DNA of 6,660 nt, from positions 1 through 6,660 of the forward strand of contig JAWVZU010000221.1 of assembly GCA_033722075.1 (NCBI GenBank). The letters run 5' to 3'. Shown piece after piece: positions 1 through 6,250 of this stretch; positions within the stretch are counted from its first letter, which is position 1; each line of letters begins with the position of its first letter. The notes beneath the pieces were generated by a model, which saw nothing but the letters and a program-made list of their open reading frames with translations, was not told the origin of the DNA and did no database searches. Source of the DNA: JAWVZU01 sp033722075. Lineage in GTDB: Bacteria; Pseudomonadota; Gammaproteobacteria; Xanthomonadales; SZUA-38. The position numbers and the translations under genes were made by a program.

Positions 1-651
1 ATTAAGGAATAGTACCGTCCGGCCCATCGCACCGCCGTCCTCCAGGGCTCGCTGGAAGCGCTCCGCCGCGTCGAAGGAAATACCCATGCCGACCAGGACG
101 ATCGCAAAGTCCGATTGCCCCTCGTGGCGCAGCCGCGCCCAGCGGGCGATATCGAGCACCAGTCGGTCGTGGGGCAGACCACCACCGGAAAAGATCGGCA
201 GCTTCTGGCCGCGGACCAGGCTGTTCAGGAGGTCGATCGCGCTGATTCCGGTTTCGATGAAATCTCGCGGCAACTGCCTCGCGACCGGGTTCATCGGCAG
301 GCCCTGGATGAGCCTTTCTTCGGTGATGGCCGGCGTCGCTCCGCCGTCGAGGGGCTGACCGACCCCATCGAGAACCCGGCCCAGCAGCCCGGGGCCGACG
401 CCGAACTGCAGCCCGTCGCCCAGAAAACGGACGGCGGACCGGCTCAGGGAGAGATTCCGGGCCGGATCCAGGATCTCGACGACCAGCCTGTGCTCGTCGA
501 TCGCTGCGATCCGCCCCAGGCGGCTTCGGCCGCGACCGTCCAGAACCTCCACTGCCTCGTCCAGCCCGACTTCGACCGATCGCTCGAGGAACATCAGCGG
601 GCCTTCCAGGCCCAGGCCGGCGCCCTCTGCTCTGACCTCGACACCGATCAT
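1..651 (-). CDS. atpB: V/A-type ATPase subunit B, N-terminal 217 residues (partial)
   Basis: The frame opens at ATG 651-649, overlapping the A stop (ATGA), and is still open at the window edge, where position 1 ends a codon. Full B subunits are about 460 residues, so a little under half is visible. The N-terminal barrel occupies about residues 5-75. GPGLLGRVLDGVGQPLDGG (86-104) and EERLIQGLPMNPVARQLPRE (111-130) are standard segments before the nucleotide domain. FIETGISAIDLLNSLVRGQK (131-150) follows. In LPIFSGGGLPHDRL (151-164) the degenerate loop replaces a true P-loop, as is normal for the non-catalytic B. VGMGISFDAAERF (187-199) and RTVLFLN (211-217) match the next conserved strand and helix. 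B supplies residues at the A-B interface and binds nucleotide structurally. D is expected after it, beyond position 1. Confidence 0.93.
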   Translation of the reverse strand, partial: MIGVEVRAEGAGLGLEGPLMFLERSVEVGLDEAVEVLDGRGRSRLGRIAAIDEHRLVVEILDPARNLSLSRSAVRFLGDGLQFGVGPGLLGRVLDGVGQPLDGGATPAITEERLIQGLPMNPVARQLPRDFIETGISAIDLLNSLVRGQKLPIFSGGGLPHDRLVLDIARWARLRHEGQSDFAIVLVGMGISFDAAERFQRALEDGGAMGRTVLFLN

Positions 652-2426
652 GCGGGGGCCTCCTGCTTGTCCGGTTCACTCAAGGCGGCCAGGGATCTTT
701 CGATCTCCGTGAGCAGCGCCGGGAAGCGCGCATCGACCTCCGCTTCGGAGATGTCCTCGCCCATCCGGCGCAGTACCCGCAGCACCGGCAGTTCCGCAAT
801 GGCTTCGAACTCCGCGCCGGCGGCCAGGGCCTCCTCGGAGCAATCGACGAACCGTTCCAGGACGCGCAACATGGCAATCTGCCGTTTCGGCGAGGCGTGC
901 CGGTCCACCTCGGAGAAGGCGTTCTGGCGCAGGAACCCTTCATTGAACAGCTCAGCGCACAGGAGGGTGAGCTGCTGACTCGGCGGCAAGGCGTCTTTTC
1001 CGACAATCCGCGCCATCCGTTCGAGGTGAGCCTGTTCCTGGAGGAGATCCAGAAAACGACGCCGCTGGGCAGCCCAGTCGGAGTTGCCGGCCTGGCGCCA
1101 CCAGGCGCCCAATTCGTCCGTGTAGCCGGAGTAGGCCCGCAAGGGATCGATGGCCGGGAAGAAGCGCGCCCGCGCACGGTCCCGGTCGAGCGGCCAGAAA
1201 GTGCTCACAACTCGCTGGGTGTGCAGCGTGACCGGCTCCGAGAAGTCACCGCCCGGCGGGCTTACCGCGCCGATGACGCTCACCGATCCGATGTCGTCTG
1301 TCAGGGTGCGGACCACCGCAGCGCGCTCGTAGAACTCGGCCTTGCGGCTCGCCAGATAGGCCGGATAGCCCGCCTCGCCGGGAAGTTCGCCCAGCCGCCC
1401 GGAAATTTCACGCAGCGCTTCTGCCCAACGGCTCGTCGAATCGGCAAACAGGGCCGCATGCAGGCCCATGTCCCGGAAGTACTCGGCAACGGTGATGCCG
1501 GTGTAGATGCTCGCCTCGCGCGCTGCCACCGGCATGTTCGACGTATTGGCGATGATTACCGACCGGTCCATCAGGCGCTGACCGGTTCGCGGATCCTCCA
1601 GCTCCGGGAACTCGTCCAGAACGGCGGTCATCTCGTTGCCGCGTTCGCCGCATCCGACATACACGATGACATCGGCATCGCACCATTTGGCGAGGGTCTG
1701 CAGGAGGATCGTCTTGCCCGTCCCGAAGCCTCCGGGCATCGCAGCCTTGCCCCCGCGAACGATCGGGAAGAAGGCATCGATGATCCGCTGACCCGTAAAG
1801 AGAGGCTCTTCCACGGCCAGGCGCTTGCGGACGGGCCTTGGCTCGCGCACCGGCCAGAAGTGCTGCAGGGTGACATCGGTGAGCTCCCCGGATTCGGTCT
1901 CCAGCCGGCAAATCGGTTCATCAACCGTATAATCGCCCTCCGTCGCGACCTCGACCGCGATGCCCTGCACTTCAGGCGGCGCCAGGCAGGGCAATTCCGC
2001 TTCACCCCCGAAGCCGACGCGCCCTATGACCATGCCGCCCCTGACCTCCGTGTCCTGCGTAATTTCGGGGCGGAAGGGAAATCGGGTCGATGCGCTGCGT
2101 GCGATCTGACCGGGCTGGACGTAGCGGGAATCGGTGCCTTCCAGGGGACGCAGCAACCCATCGAAGATCCCGCCCAGCAGGCCAGGCCCCAGGGGAATTG
2201 ACAAGGGGTGACCGCTGCCCTGGACGAGGTCACCGGTTCGCAGTCCCGCGGTCGTCTCGTAGACCTGGACCGTAATCGTGTCTTCGGAGATCAGCAGCAC
2301 CTCGGCCAGCAGGTGTTTCGGACCGACCCGAACCGCCTCGCTCACGGAAAACTCGCCCTGGACCACCCGCGCCTCGACGACCGGGCCGCCCAGGCGGGTG
2401 ATCTGGGCGTTGTTGCGAACCGCCAT
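648..2426 (-). CDS. atpA: V/A-type ATPase catalytic subunit A
   Basis: This encodes 592 residues, the normal size for catalytic A (578-600). A and B alternate in the A3B3 head, and A hydrolyses or makes ATP. The N-terminal beta-barrel (about 8-75) starts ITRLGGPVVEAR. The extra non-homologous region that distinguishes A from F-type beta spans about residues 115-200. The P-loop is GGFGTGKT (232-239), with K238 and T239 for phosphate and magnesium. The catalytic Glu is E261 in CGERGNEM. NTSNMPVAAREASIYTG (294-310) and ALFADSTSRWAEALRE (325-340, D329) are near-invariant A motifs, as are the loop ISGRLGELPGEAGYP (341-355) and AVSPPGGDFSEP (387-398). The helical C-terminal domain is about 430-580. 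All key residues are present, so the enzyme should be active. I prefer the ATG at 2426, but an ATG at 2447 that overlaps the E stop is possible. The TGA overlaps the B start in ATGA. Confidence 0.96.
   Translation of the reverse strand: MAVRNNAQITRLGGPVVEARVVQGEFSVSEAVRVGPKHLLAEVLLISEDTITVQVYETTAGLRTGDLVQGSGHPLSIPLGPGLLGGIFDGLLRPLEGTDSRYVQPGQIARSASTRFPFRPEITQDTEVRGGMVIGRVGFGGEAELPCLAPPEVQGIAVEVATEGDYTVDEPICRLETESGELTDVTLQHFWPVREPRPVRKRLAVEEPLFTGQRIIDAFFPIVRGGKAAMPGGFGTGKTILLQTLAKWCDADVIVYVGCGERGNEMTAVLDEFPELEDPRTGQRLMDRSVIIANTSNMPVAAREASIYTGITVAEYFRDMGLHAALFADSTSRWAEALREISGRLGELPGEAGYPAYLASRKAEFYERAAVVRTLTDDIGSVSVIGAVSPPGGDFSEPVTLHTQRVVSTFWPLDRDRARARFFPAIDPLRAYSGYTDELGAWWRQAGNSDWAAQRRRFLDLLQEQAHLERMARIVGKDALPPSQQLTLLCAELFNEGFLRQNAFSEVDRHASPKRQIAMLRVLERFVDCSEEALAAGAEFEAIAELPVLRVLRRMGEDISEAEVDARFPALLTEIERSLAALSEPDKQEAPA
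659..664 (-). promoter_or_regulatory. Shine-Dalgarno site for subunit B
   Basis: A perfect AGGAGG lies 7 bases before the ATG at 651-649, inside the last codons of A. It confirms the B start and should balance B synthesis with A, which is needed at 1:1. Confidence 0.8.
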
Positions 2427-2431
2427 CCGGG

Positions 2432-2435
2432 CCTT
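2432..2435 (-). promoter_or_regulatory. Weak ribosome site deciding the start of subunit A
   Basis: AAGG lies 5 bases before the ATG at 2426-2424, which gives the family-like N-terminus MAVRNNAQITRLGGPVV. A stronger GGAGG lies at 2452-2448 but directly abuts another in-frame ATG at 2447, which is too close for normal initiation, and is 21 bases from the 2426 ATG. The site choice is therefore tentative. Confidence 0.4.
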
Positions 2436-2439
2436 GCGT

Positions 2440-3063
2440 CTAGTCATCCTCCGGCGCCCCCAGGTAGCCCAGCAGCAGCCCCTGCACGTGAAGTTTCCGG
2501 GCGACCAGTCCGCGGGTGCTGGCGTCAACCACGGATTTTCCGGATCGGATGACCAGGCCCGCGCCCAGTTCCGGCGCCGATTTCAGCTCCAGTTCCAGGT
2601 CCCCGATTGCGCATGGCTCGAGATCCCTGATCTCCCTTTCTTCGAGACCGCCCGCAAATTCGACCGTCCACGAGCCGGGGGGGAGCACCCTGGCAGCGAC
2701 AGCCAGGGCATTGCGTACCCACGTGCATCGAAGCTCCTGATCGGCCCAGCAGTCCTGCAGCACCTCCTCCACCCGCGGGGTCAGGTGCTCCAGAAGCTCC
2801 AGGTCCCGGCGCTGCGCGAGCCGCCGCGCTCGGGCCGCGACCTTTGCTTCGATCTTCGCGGTGGCCGCGGCAATTCGGCGTCGCTCGGCGATCACCGCCC
2901 GCCGGACGGCCTGTCGAGCGCGCCGCCTGGCCGCCATTGCAATGCGCCGCGCTCGCCGCCTGCCCGCATCGAGGATCGCCGCCCGCTCCTCGTCACAAAG
3001 CTCTCGGACGTGTTGAATCAGGGCATCGCCGTCACTTTGCGTTTGTGCCGTGACTCGGCTCAT
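2440..3063 (-). CDS. V/A-type ATPase subunit E (peripheral stalk)
   Basis: This encodes 207 residues, near the family norm of 185-210. The N-terminal half (about 12-95) is one long helix that would pair with H/G. It is strikingly Arg- and Ala-rich: 19 of 52 residues between 35 and 86 are Arg and only two are Lys. The C-terminal globular domain (about 96-207) that caps the A3B3 head includes ELGAGLVIRSGKSVVDAS (165-182), which matches the family's glycine-containing beta hairpin followed by a valine-aspartate and a small polar residue. Identity rests on this architecture, the hairpin and position. E genes are weakly conserved but occupy the same functional slot between membrane-sector and head genes. 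The start is in an ATGA overlap with F and has only a weak ribosome site. The TAG stop lies 13 bases before the favoured start of A. Confidence 0.88.
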   Translation of the reverse strand: MSRVTAQTQSDGDALIQHVRELCDEERAAILDAGRRRARRIAMAARRRARQAVRRAVIAERRRIAAATAKIEAKVAARARRLAQRRDLELLEHLTPRVEEVLQDCWADQELRCTWVRNALAVAARVLPPGSWTVEFAGGLEEREIRDLEPCAIGDLELELKSAPELGAGLVIRSGKSVVDASTRGLVARKLHVQGLLLGYLGAPEDD

Positions 3064-3362
3064 CGTCCACCGATCCCGAGCGTCTGCTTCACTTCCCGGG
3101 CCCAGTCGGTCGGCATCGCTCGGTCTCGGGCGTCGGGCACCACCACGACCGGCGGGTGACAGGCGGTCAGCGCATGATTCAGCAGGGCCTGGTCGACCTG
3201 GGCCACCGACTCGGCGGTCAGGAGAATCAGCGTGGCGCCTTCGTCCCGGGCACGCCGAAAAGTCTCGTCCACCTGATCCGCCGGTGGTGTTCGGCTATCC
3301 ATGCCAGCCAACGCATACCCCAGAGCGGTCAGTTCATCGCCGATGAAAACCGCGCCTTTCAT
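3060..3362 (-). CDS. V/A-type ATPase subunit F (central shaft regulator)
   Basis: This encodes 100 residues, the usual length for the family. It opens with the conserved beta strand and turn VFIGDELTALGYALAG (residues 5-20), which matches the family's I-G-D-E then G-F-x-L-A-G pattern. A second strand with ATLILLTAESVAQ (43-55) matches the I-L-I-T-E segment. A third strand, PVVVVPD (71-77), completes the small CheY-like fold, and a C-terminal helix (86-97) is expected to contact subunit D and the head. F binds D in the central axle and is thought to influence ATPase activity. A longer in-frame version begins inside subunit K and is rejected, because the ATG at 3362 sits in an ATGA overlap with the K stop and gives the correct family N-terminus. 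No clear Shine-Dalgarno sequence precedes it, so initiation probably depends on ribosomes finishing K. Its stop overlaps the E start. Confidence 0.92.
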   Translation of the reverse strand: MKGAVFIGDELTALGYALAGMDSRTPPADQVDETFRRARDEGATLILLTAESVAQVDQALLNHALTACHPPVVVVPDARDRAMPTDWAREVKQTLGIGGR

Positions 3363-3718
3363 GGCGTCAGCGTGTTCAGGATCAGGATGGACACGATGAG
3401 GCCGTAAATGGCGATGCCTTCCGCGAGCCCCACAAGGACCAGTATGCGCCCGAAGAGTTCGGGCTTTTCGACCAGGGCACCGATGCCCGAACTGCCGACC
3501 GCGGCCACGGCATAGCCGGCCGCGAACGCCGAAAAAGCGGTCGCCGCTGCGGCGGCCGCGAAACCCCAGACGGTCACGCGAGGATCGGTCCGCGCGGCTT
3601 CGCCGCCGGCAGCCGCGAGCGAGTCCGGTATCCACAGGGCAAGGCTTCCGATCACGGCCAGCAAACCGCTGGCGGCCAGCAGCAGGATGATCGTTTTGTG
3701 TACATGCACCTTGCCCAT
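3359..3718 (-). CDS. V/A-type ATPase subunit K (c, proteolipid ring)
   Basis: This encodes 119 residues that form the rotating ion-carrying ring. An N-terminal hydrophobic segment (about 9-30) is followed by a small-residue stretch, PDSLAAAGGEAARTDP (31-46). It could be a cleaved signal peptide, as proposed for Thermus proteolipids, or an extra helix. The core hairpin follows. Helix one is about 50-74 (Ala-rich, then GYAVAAVGSSGIGALVE). The polar loop is EKPELFG (84-90). Helix two is about 91-115, with the ion-binding carboxylate E100 in VGLAEGIAIYGL. The SSGIGA and EKPELFG pattern is typical of the c-subunit family. The Pro that usually precedes the Glu in V/A proteolipids is Ala here, and the Ser/Thr and Gln ligands of sodium-binding rings are not evident, so protons are the likelier ion. 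It is a single hairpin core, not the duplicated four-helix form of Enterococcus NtpK. The stop overlaps the F start (ATGA). Confidence 0.92.
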   Translation of the reverse strand: MGKVHVHKTIILLLAASGLLAVIGSLALWIPDSLAAAGGEAARTDPRVTVWGFAAAAAATAFSAFAAGYAVAAVGSSGIGALVEKPELFGRILVLVGLAEGIAIYGLIVSILILNTLTP

Positions 3719-3724
3719 TACTCA

Positions 3725-3729
3725 CTCCC
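3725..3729 (-). promoter_or_regulatory. Shine-Dalgarno site for subunit K
   Basis: GGGAG lies 6 bases before the K ATG, in the 13-base gap after the stop of subunit I. K is needed in many copies per complex, so its own good ribosome site at a non-overlapping junction fits a higher translation rate. The rate is inference. Confidence 0.65.
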
Positions 3730-3731
3730 AA

Positions 3732-5555
3732 TCAGCGCAGTGGCGGTGGCCGCGTCGGCAGAAAAAGGCGACCCTCCGCACGGAAAAATCGAACGAAGAA
3801 CTCGAAGAGGATCAGGCGGGTGGTCTGGATGGACACGACCAGTCCTTCCAGGGCGACAATGGCCAGGTTGCCGAGAACCATGACCAGTGCGCCAAGGACC
3901 ACGTTGTCGGTTCCTTCCGCGATGGAAACCACGGCGAGACCCAGTCCGGCGTGGGCCAGCGCAAACGCGCCGACCCGGACAAAGGAAACGGTGTTCACCA
4001 ACAGTTGCAGCAGCCGTTCGGCCAGTTCGCCCAGTGCCTTGAGCATGGCCGCGCAGCGATTGTTCGTACCATTGAGTACGTGCCCACCCAGGAACCACAG
4101 CGCACCGAGCGCGAAGAGGGTCGCTCCGGCCAGGAAATCGATCACCATCAGGAAACCGCCCAGGAGGCAACCCATCAGGCCCGATTCCCTTTTCAGCCAG
4201 TGCAGTCCCGTGCCGGTCCAGCGGGATGCCAGGCCGGCCAGCGACATGCCGATCAGGATCAGCAGCCCGCCACAAAAGATCGGCACCAGCAGTACCGGCA
4301 GTGGATCTTCAAGCGGATGGACCCACAGAGCCGGGATCAGGTGCTCCGATCCGAAAACGCTCCCGAAGACGAAACCGAAGGCGACGGAACTGAGCCCGGC
4401 GGGAATCAACACCGCTGCCAGACGCCACCGGGAGGAAAGAAGCCAGCCCGCGAGAAGAATGACGGCGCCCTGCCCCACGTCTCCGAACATGTAGCCGAAC
4501 AGGAGTGGCACCGCCAGGGCAAGGACCCGACTGGGATCGGGCTCGCCCAGCGCAGGCGTTCCGACCAGACGCTCGAACAACTCGAAGGGGCGGGCCCAGA
4601 CGGGGTTGCGGATGACCGTGGGCGGGACCTTCCCCTCCGGCGCCGGGCGAAGGTCGATGACGGCCGGGATGTGCTCCGCATCGATCGTCTGCTTCAGGAC
4701 CGCGCCCTGGAAATCGTCGGTCCAGCCCGTCACCCGTGCCAGGTGCTCAGTCACCCCGACCTCACCGAGGTGTTCAAACAGCCACTGGAGGCGCAAGAGG
4801 TCCCCGGACGCGGCGGCGACGTGGTGACGGCTTGCGAGGCGAGCGATCTCGTCGCGGAGTGTCCGAGCCTCACGCTCGAGCCGTTCGAGGTCCGCGACCA
4901 GGCTCTCCCGGGCCGCACTGGCCTCACCGCCGATGCCGTCCGGTATCGGGACCGGCTTGAGCTTGTGGGCCATGAGTTCCTGAATCCCCTGCTCTGCCCC
5001 TGCGTGGGGCAAAGCGATCAGGAAGAAGCTCTCGTACGGCGTATCGTAGCGACGCAGGAAAGCGACCTCCGATAGGGTCGGGGTCGGCTGGTCCGAGGCA
5101 GCGGTGTGGAGAAACCAGCGCAGACCCGGGTGGGAAGCCCGCAACCGCTCGAGGTTGAACTCGGGAACGTCGGTCAGCCGTTCCAGGAAATGGCGGATGG
5201 CGATCAGTTCCAGTCTGCGCCGGTCAATCTGTTCCAGCCGCTCGACCAGGGGCGCGACCTTGTCGCACCAGATCTGGAGGTTGCCCAGGGCACGCTCGGA
5301 AATTCGCTCGAAGTCCATTTCCGGTTTCAGCGGCCGGAATTCAGGTGTCGGCCGGTACTCCAGATAGCGAGTGAGGAGCCGGTCCTGGCCCGCGAGCCGA
5401 TCGCGCAACGCCTCGACGTCGATCCGGCCCGCTTCCGATTCACAACTCTCGAACTCGACGCGCCCGGTTGCCGCCAGCACCTGCAGGACGTGCCCCAGCC
5501 AGGGCCGCGCGACCAACAACTCGAACCAGCTGGCCGGAACCGCGCGCAGGCTCAT
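3732..5555 (-). CDS. V/A-type ATPase subunit I (a subunit, stator ion channel)
   Basis: This encodes 607 residues, close to the family's usual 600-660. The N-terminal half (about 1-340) is cytoplasmic and partly coiled coil (helical at 100-125 and 217-243). It opens with a family-like alpha-beta unit containing VLQVLAATGRVEFE (residues 24-37). The C-terminal half is membrane-embedded, with about six to seven hydrophobic segments from residue 345 on. The diagnostic LFGYMFGDVGQGA (352-364) marks the first hairpin. SFVRVGAFALAHAG (524-537) carries the essential channel Arg, R527, which faces the K-ring carboxylate. EGLVVSIQTTRL (570-581) places a second conserved Arg at R580, and FRAEGRLFLP (591-600) is the typical C-terminal signature. 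The protein forms the two ion half-channels with the K ring and is anchored to the E-H/G stalks. The start follows the Shine-Dalgarno site and TAATG junction. A 13-base gap separates the gene from K. Confidence 0.95.
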   Translation of the reverse strand: MSLRAVPASWFELLVARPWLGHVLQVLAATGRVEFESCESEAGRIDVEALRDRLAGQDRLLTRYLEYRPTPEFRPLKPEMDFERISERALGNLQIWCDKVAPLVERLEQIDRRRLELIAIRHFLERLTDVPEFNLERLRASHPGLRWFLHTAASDQPTPTLSEVAFLRRYDTPYESFFLIALPHAGAEQGIQELMAHKLKPVPIPDGIGGEASAARESLVADLERLEREARTLRDEIARLASRHHVAAASGDLLRLQWLFEHLGEVGVTEHLARVTGWTDDFQGAVLKQTIDAEHIPAVIDLRPAPEGKVPPTVIRNPVWARPFELFERLVGTPALGEPDPSRVLALAVPLLFGYMFGDVGQGAVILLAGWLLSSRWRLAAVLIPAGLSSVAFGFVFGSVFGSEHLIPALWVHPLEDPLPVLLVPIFCGGLLILIGMSLAGLASRWTGTGLHWLKRESGLMGCLLGGFLMVIDFLAGATLFALGALWFLGGHVLNGTNNRCAAMLKALGELAERLLQLLVNTVSFVRVGAFALAHAGLGLAVVSIAEGTDNVVLGALVMVLGNLAIVALEGLVVSIQTTRLILFEFFVRFFRAEGRLFLPTRPPPLR

Positions 5556-6250
5556 TACGAATCTCCCCGCTCGAACAGGAAACGGTCCATCAGCTCGCCG
5601 CGCAGCCGCCACAGGTCCACCGCAACGAGGGTCAACCACGCAAAAGGTGCCACCGGCGTACCGGCGTACCGGCGGAAAAGCCGACGGGCATCTTCACGCA
5701 GGTCCGACTGGCCCAGAGAAGAAGGATCTCGCAGATGCTCCAGAAACCGGCCTTCGAATTGCTTCAGGGCGGCGCGCATGGTTGCCGGCGTGGCGGGCAT
5801 CGTACACCACCAGGTCCGGTCCCACGCTTCCAGCGAGAGCCGCTCGGGCTCGTCTTCGGGGGCCGCTGCCGCCACTCCGGCATAGACCGGATCCTGCTCC
5901 ATCCAGCTGTATGGGCGACCGCCCTGAGCGAGGTGTTCCAGAACCGGGATATCGATCAACCGGGCAGTGAACTCCACCGGCGCGTTCCAGGCCGGTGGCA
6001 CCCACCCGGCAAGGACCTGGATTTTTTCTCTCAGGAAGGCGCGAAACGCCCTTTCGAGTGTATGGATGTCGCTTGCGAGAGAAAAACTGCGGAGCAGTTC
6101 CTGCCAGAAAGCCACGTCGGCGGCGGCACGCAGCGCGAGCTGGGGATCCCGGATTCCGACCAGGCGATCCCAGAACCGCCGATCCGGCCCGAATCCAAGT
6201 CCCGCTTGCATCCGCGCCTGGGCATAGGCGAAAGGCCTGCGGGGAATCAT
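5555..6250 (-). CDS. V/A-type ATPase subunit C-like (short, divergent AC39-type)
   Basis: This encodes a 231-residue soluble, mostly helical protein. In V/A-ATPases subunit C (d or AC39 family) is the funnel that seats the central shaft on the K ring. Two stretches resemble the family. Near the N-terminus FAYAQARMQA (residues 7-16) resembles the family's Y-x-N-A-R start. Near the C-terminus PFAWLTLVAVDLWRLRGEL (residues 202-220) resembles the Pro-x-x-Ala-Tyr followed by an Arg-rich helix. The Trp- and Pro-rich middle (WVPPAWNAP at 83-91, SWMEQDPVYA at 115-124) is not something I recognise. Classic bacterial and archaeal C subunits are about 320-350 residues, so this one lacks roughly 100, consistent with loss of internal helical repeats. 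The assignment is partly by elimination, because every other expected subunit except D is accounted for elsewhere. The gene overlaps its neighbours at both ends (ATGA with H/G, TAATG with I). An 8-base tandem repeat lies in its 3' part. Confidence 0.6.
   Translation of the reverse strand: MIPRRPFAYAQARMQAGLGFGPDRRFWDRLVGIRDPQLALRAAADVAFWQELLRSFSLASDIHTLERAFRAFLREKIQVLAGWVPPAWNAPVEFTARLIDIPVLEHLAQGGRPYSWMEQDPVYAGVAAAAPEDEPERLSLEAWDRTWWCTMPATPATMRAALKQFEGRFLEHLRDPSSLGQSDLREDARRLFRRYAGTPVAPFAWLTLVAVDLWRLRGELMDRFLFERGDS
5563..5568 (-). promoter_or_regulatory. Shine-Dalgarno site deciding the start of subunit I
   Basis: GGGGAG on the minus strand lies 7 bases before the ATG at 5555-5553. That ATG shares a base with the TAA of the C-like gene (TAATG). 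It favours this start over an in-frame ATG 84 bases upstream, which would lie inside the C-like gene and add 28 residues unlike the family N-terminus. Confidence 0.75.
5652..5675. repeat. 8-base tandem repeat inside the C-like gene
   Basis: Plus-strand ACCGGCGT is present twice in full and a third time with the last base changed (ACCGGCGG). On the coding strand it encodes part of RRYAGTPVA near the end of the C-like protein. The unit is not a multiple of three, so gain or loss of one copy would shift the frame. The tract may be chance in GC-rich DNA. Confidence 0.6.

Noticed and set aside
2..679. Minus-strand reading frame of 225 codons at the left edge
   Set aside because: It overlaps subunit B in another frame and is Arg/Pro/Gly-rich with no motif. 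The B frame that starts at 651 explains this DNA.
897..2201. Long plus-strand reading frame (434 codons) opposite subunit A
   Set aside because: It is antisense to the catalytic A gene, with no recognisable domain and atypical composition. It is a shadow frame.
3060..3731. Extended 223-residue form of subunit F
   Set aside because: The first 123 residues would overlap the whole K gene in another frame and are Arg/Gly-rich junk. The ATG at 3362 gives the correct family length and an ATGA junction.
3719..3731. Terminator or promoter in the I-K gap
   Set aside because: The gap is only 13 bases and holds a ribosome site. There is no hairpin with a T-run and no promoter-like sequence.
3687..5075. 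Long plus-strand reading frame (462 codons) opposite subunit I
   Set aside because: It is a Gln/Arg/His-rich low-complexity translation with no family motif, exactly antisense to a well-supported gene. It is a codon-usage shadow in GC-rich DNA.
3732..5639. Extended 635-residue form of subunit I
   Set aside because: The extra 28 residues lie inside the C-like gene and do not resemble the family. The Shine-Dalgarno site and TAATG junction support the 5555 start.
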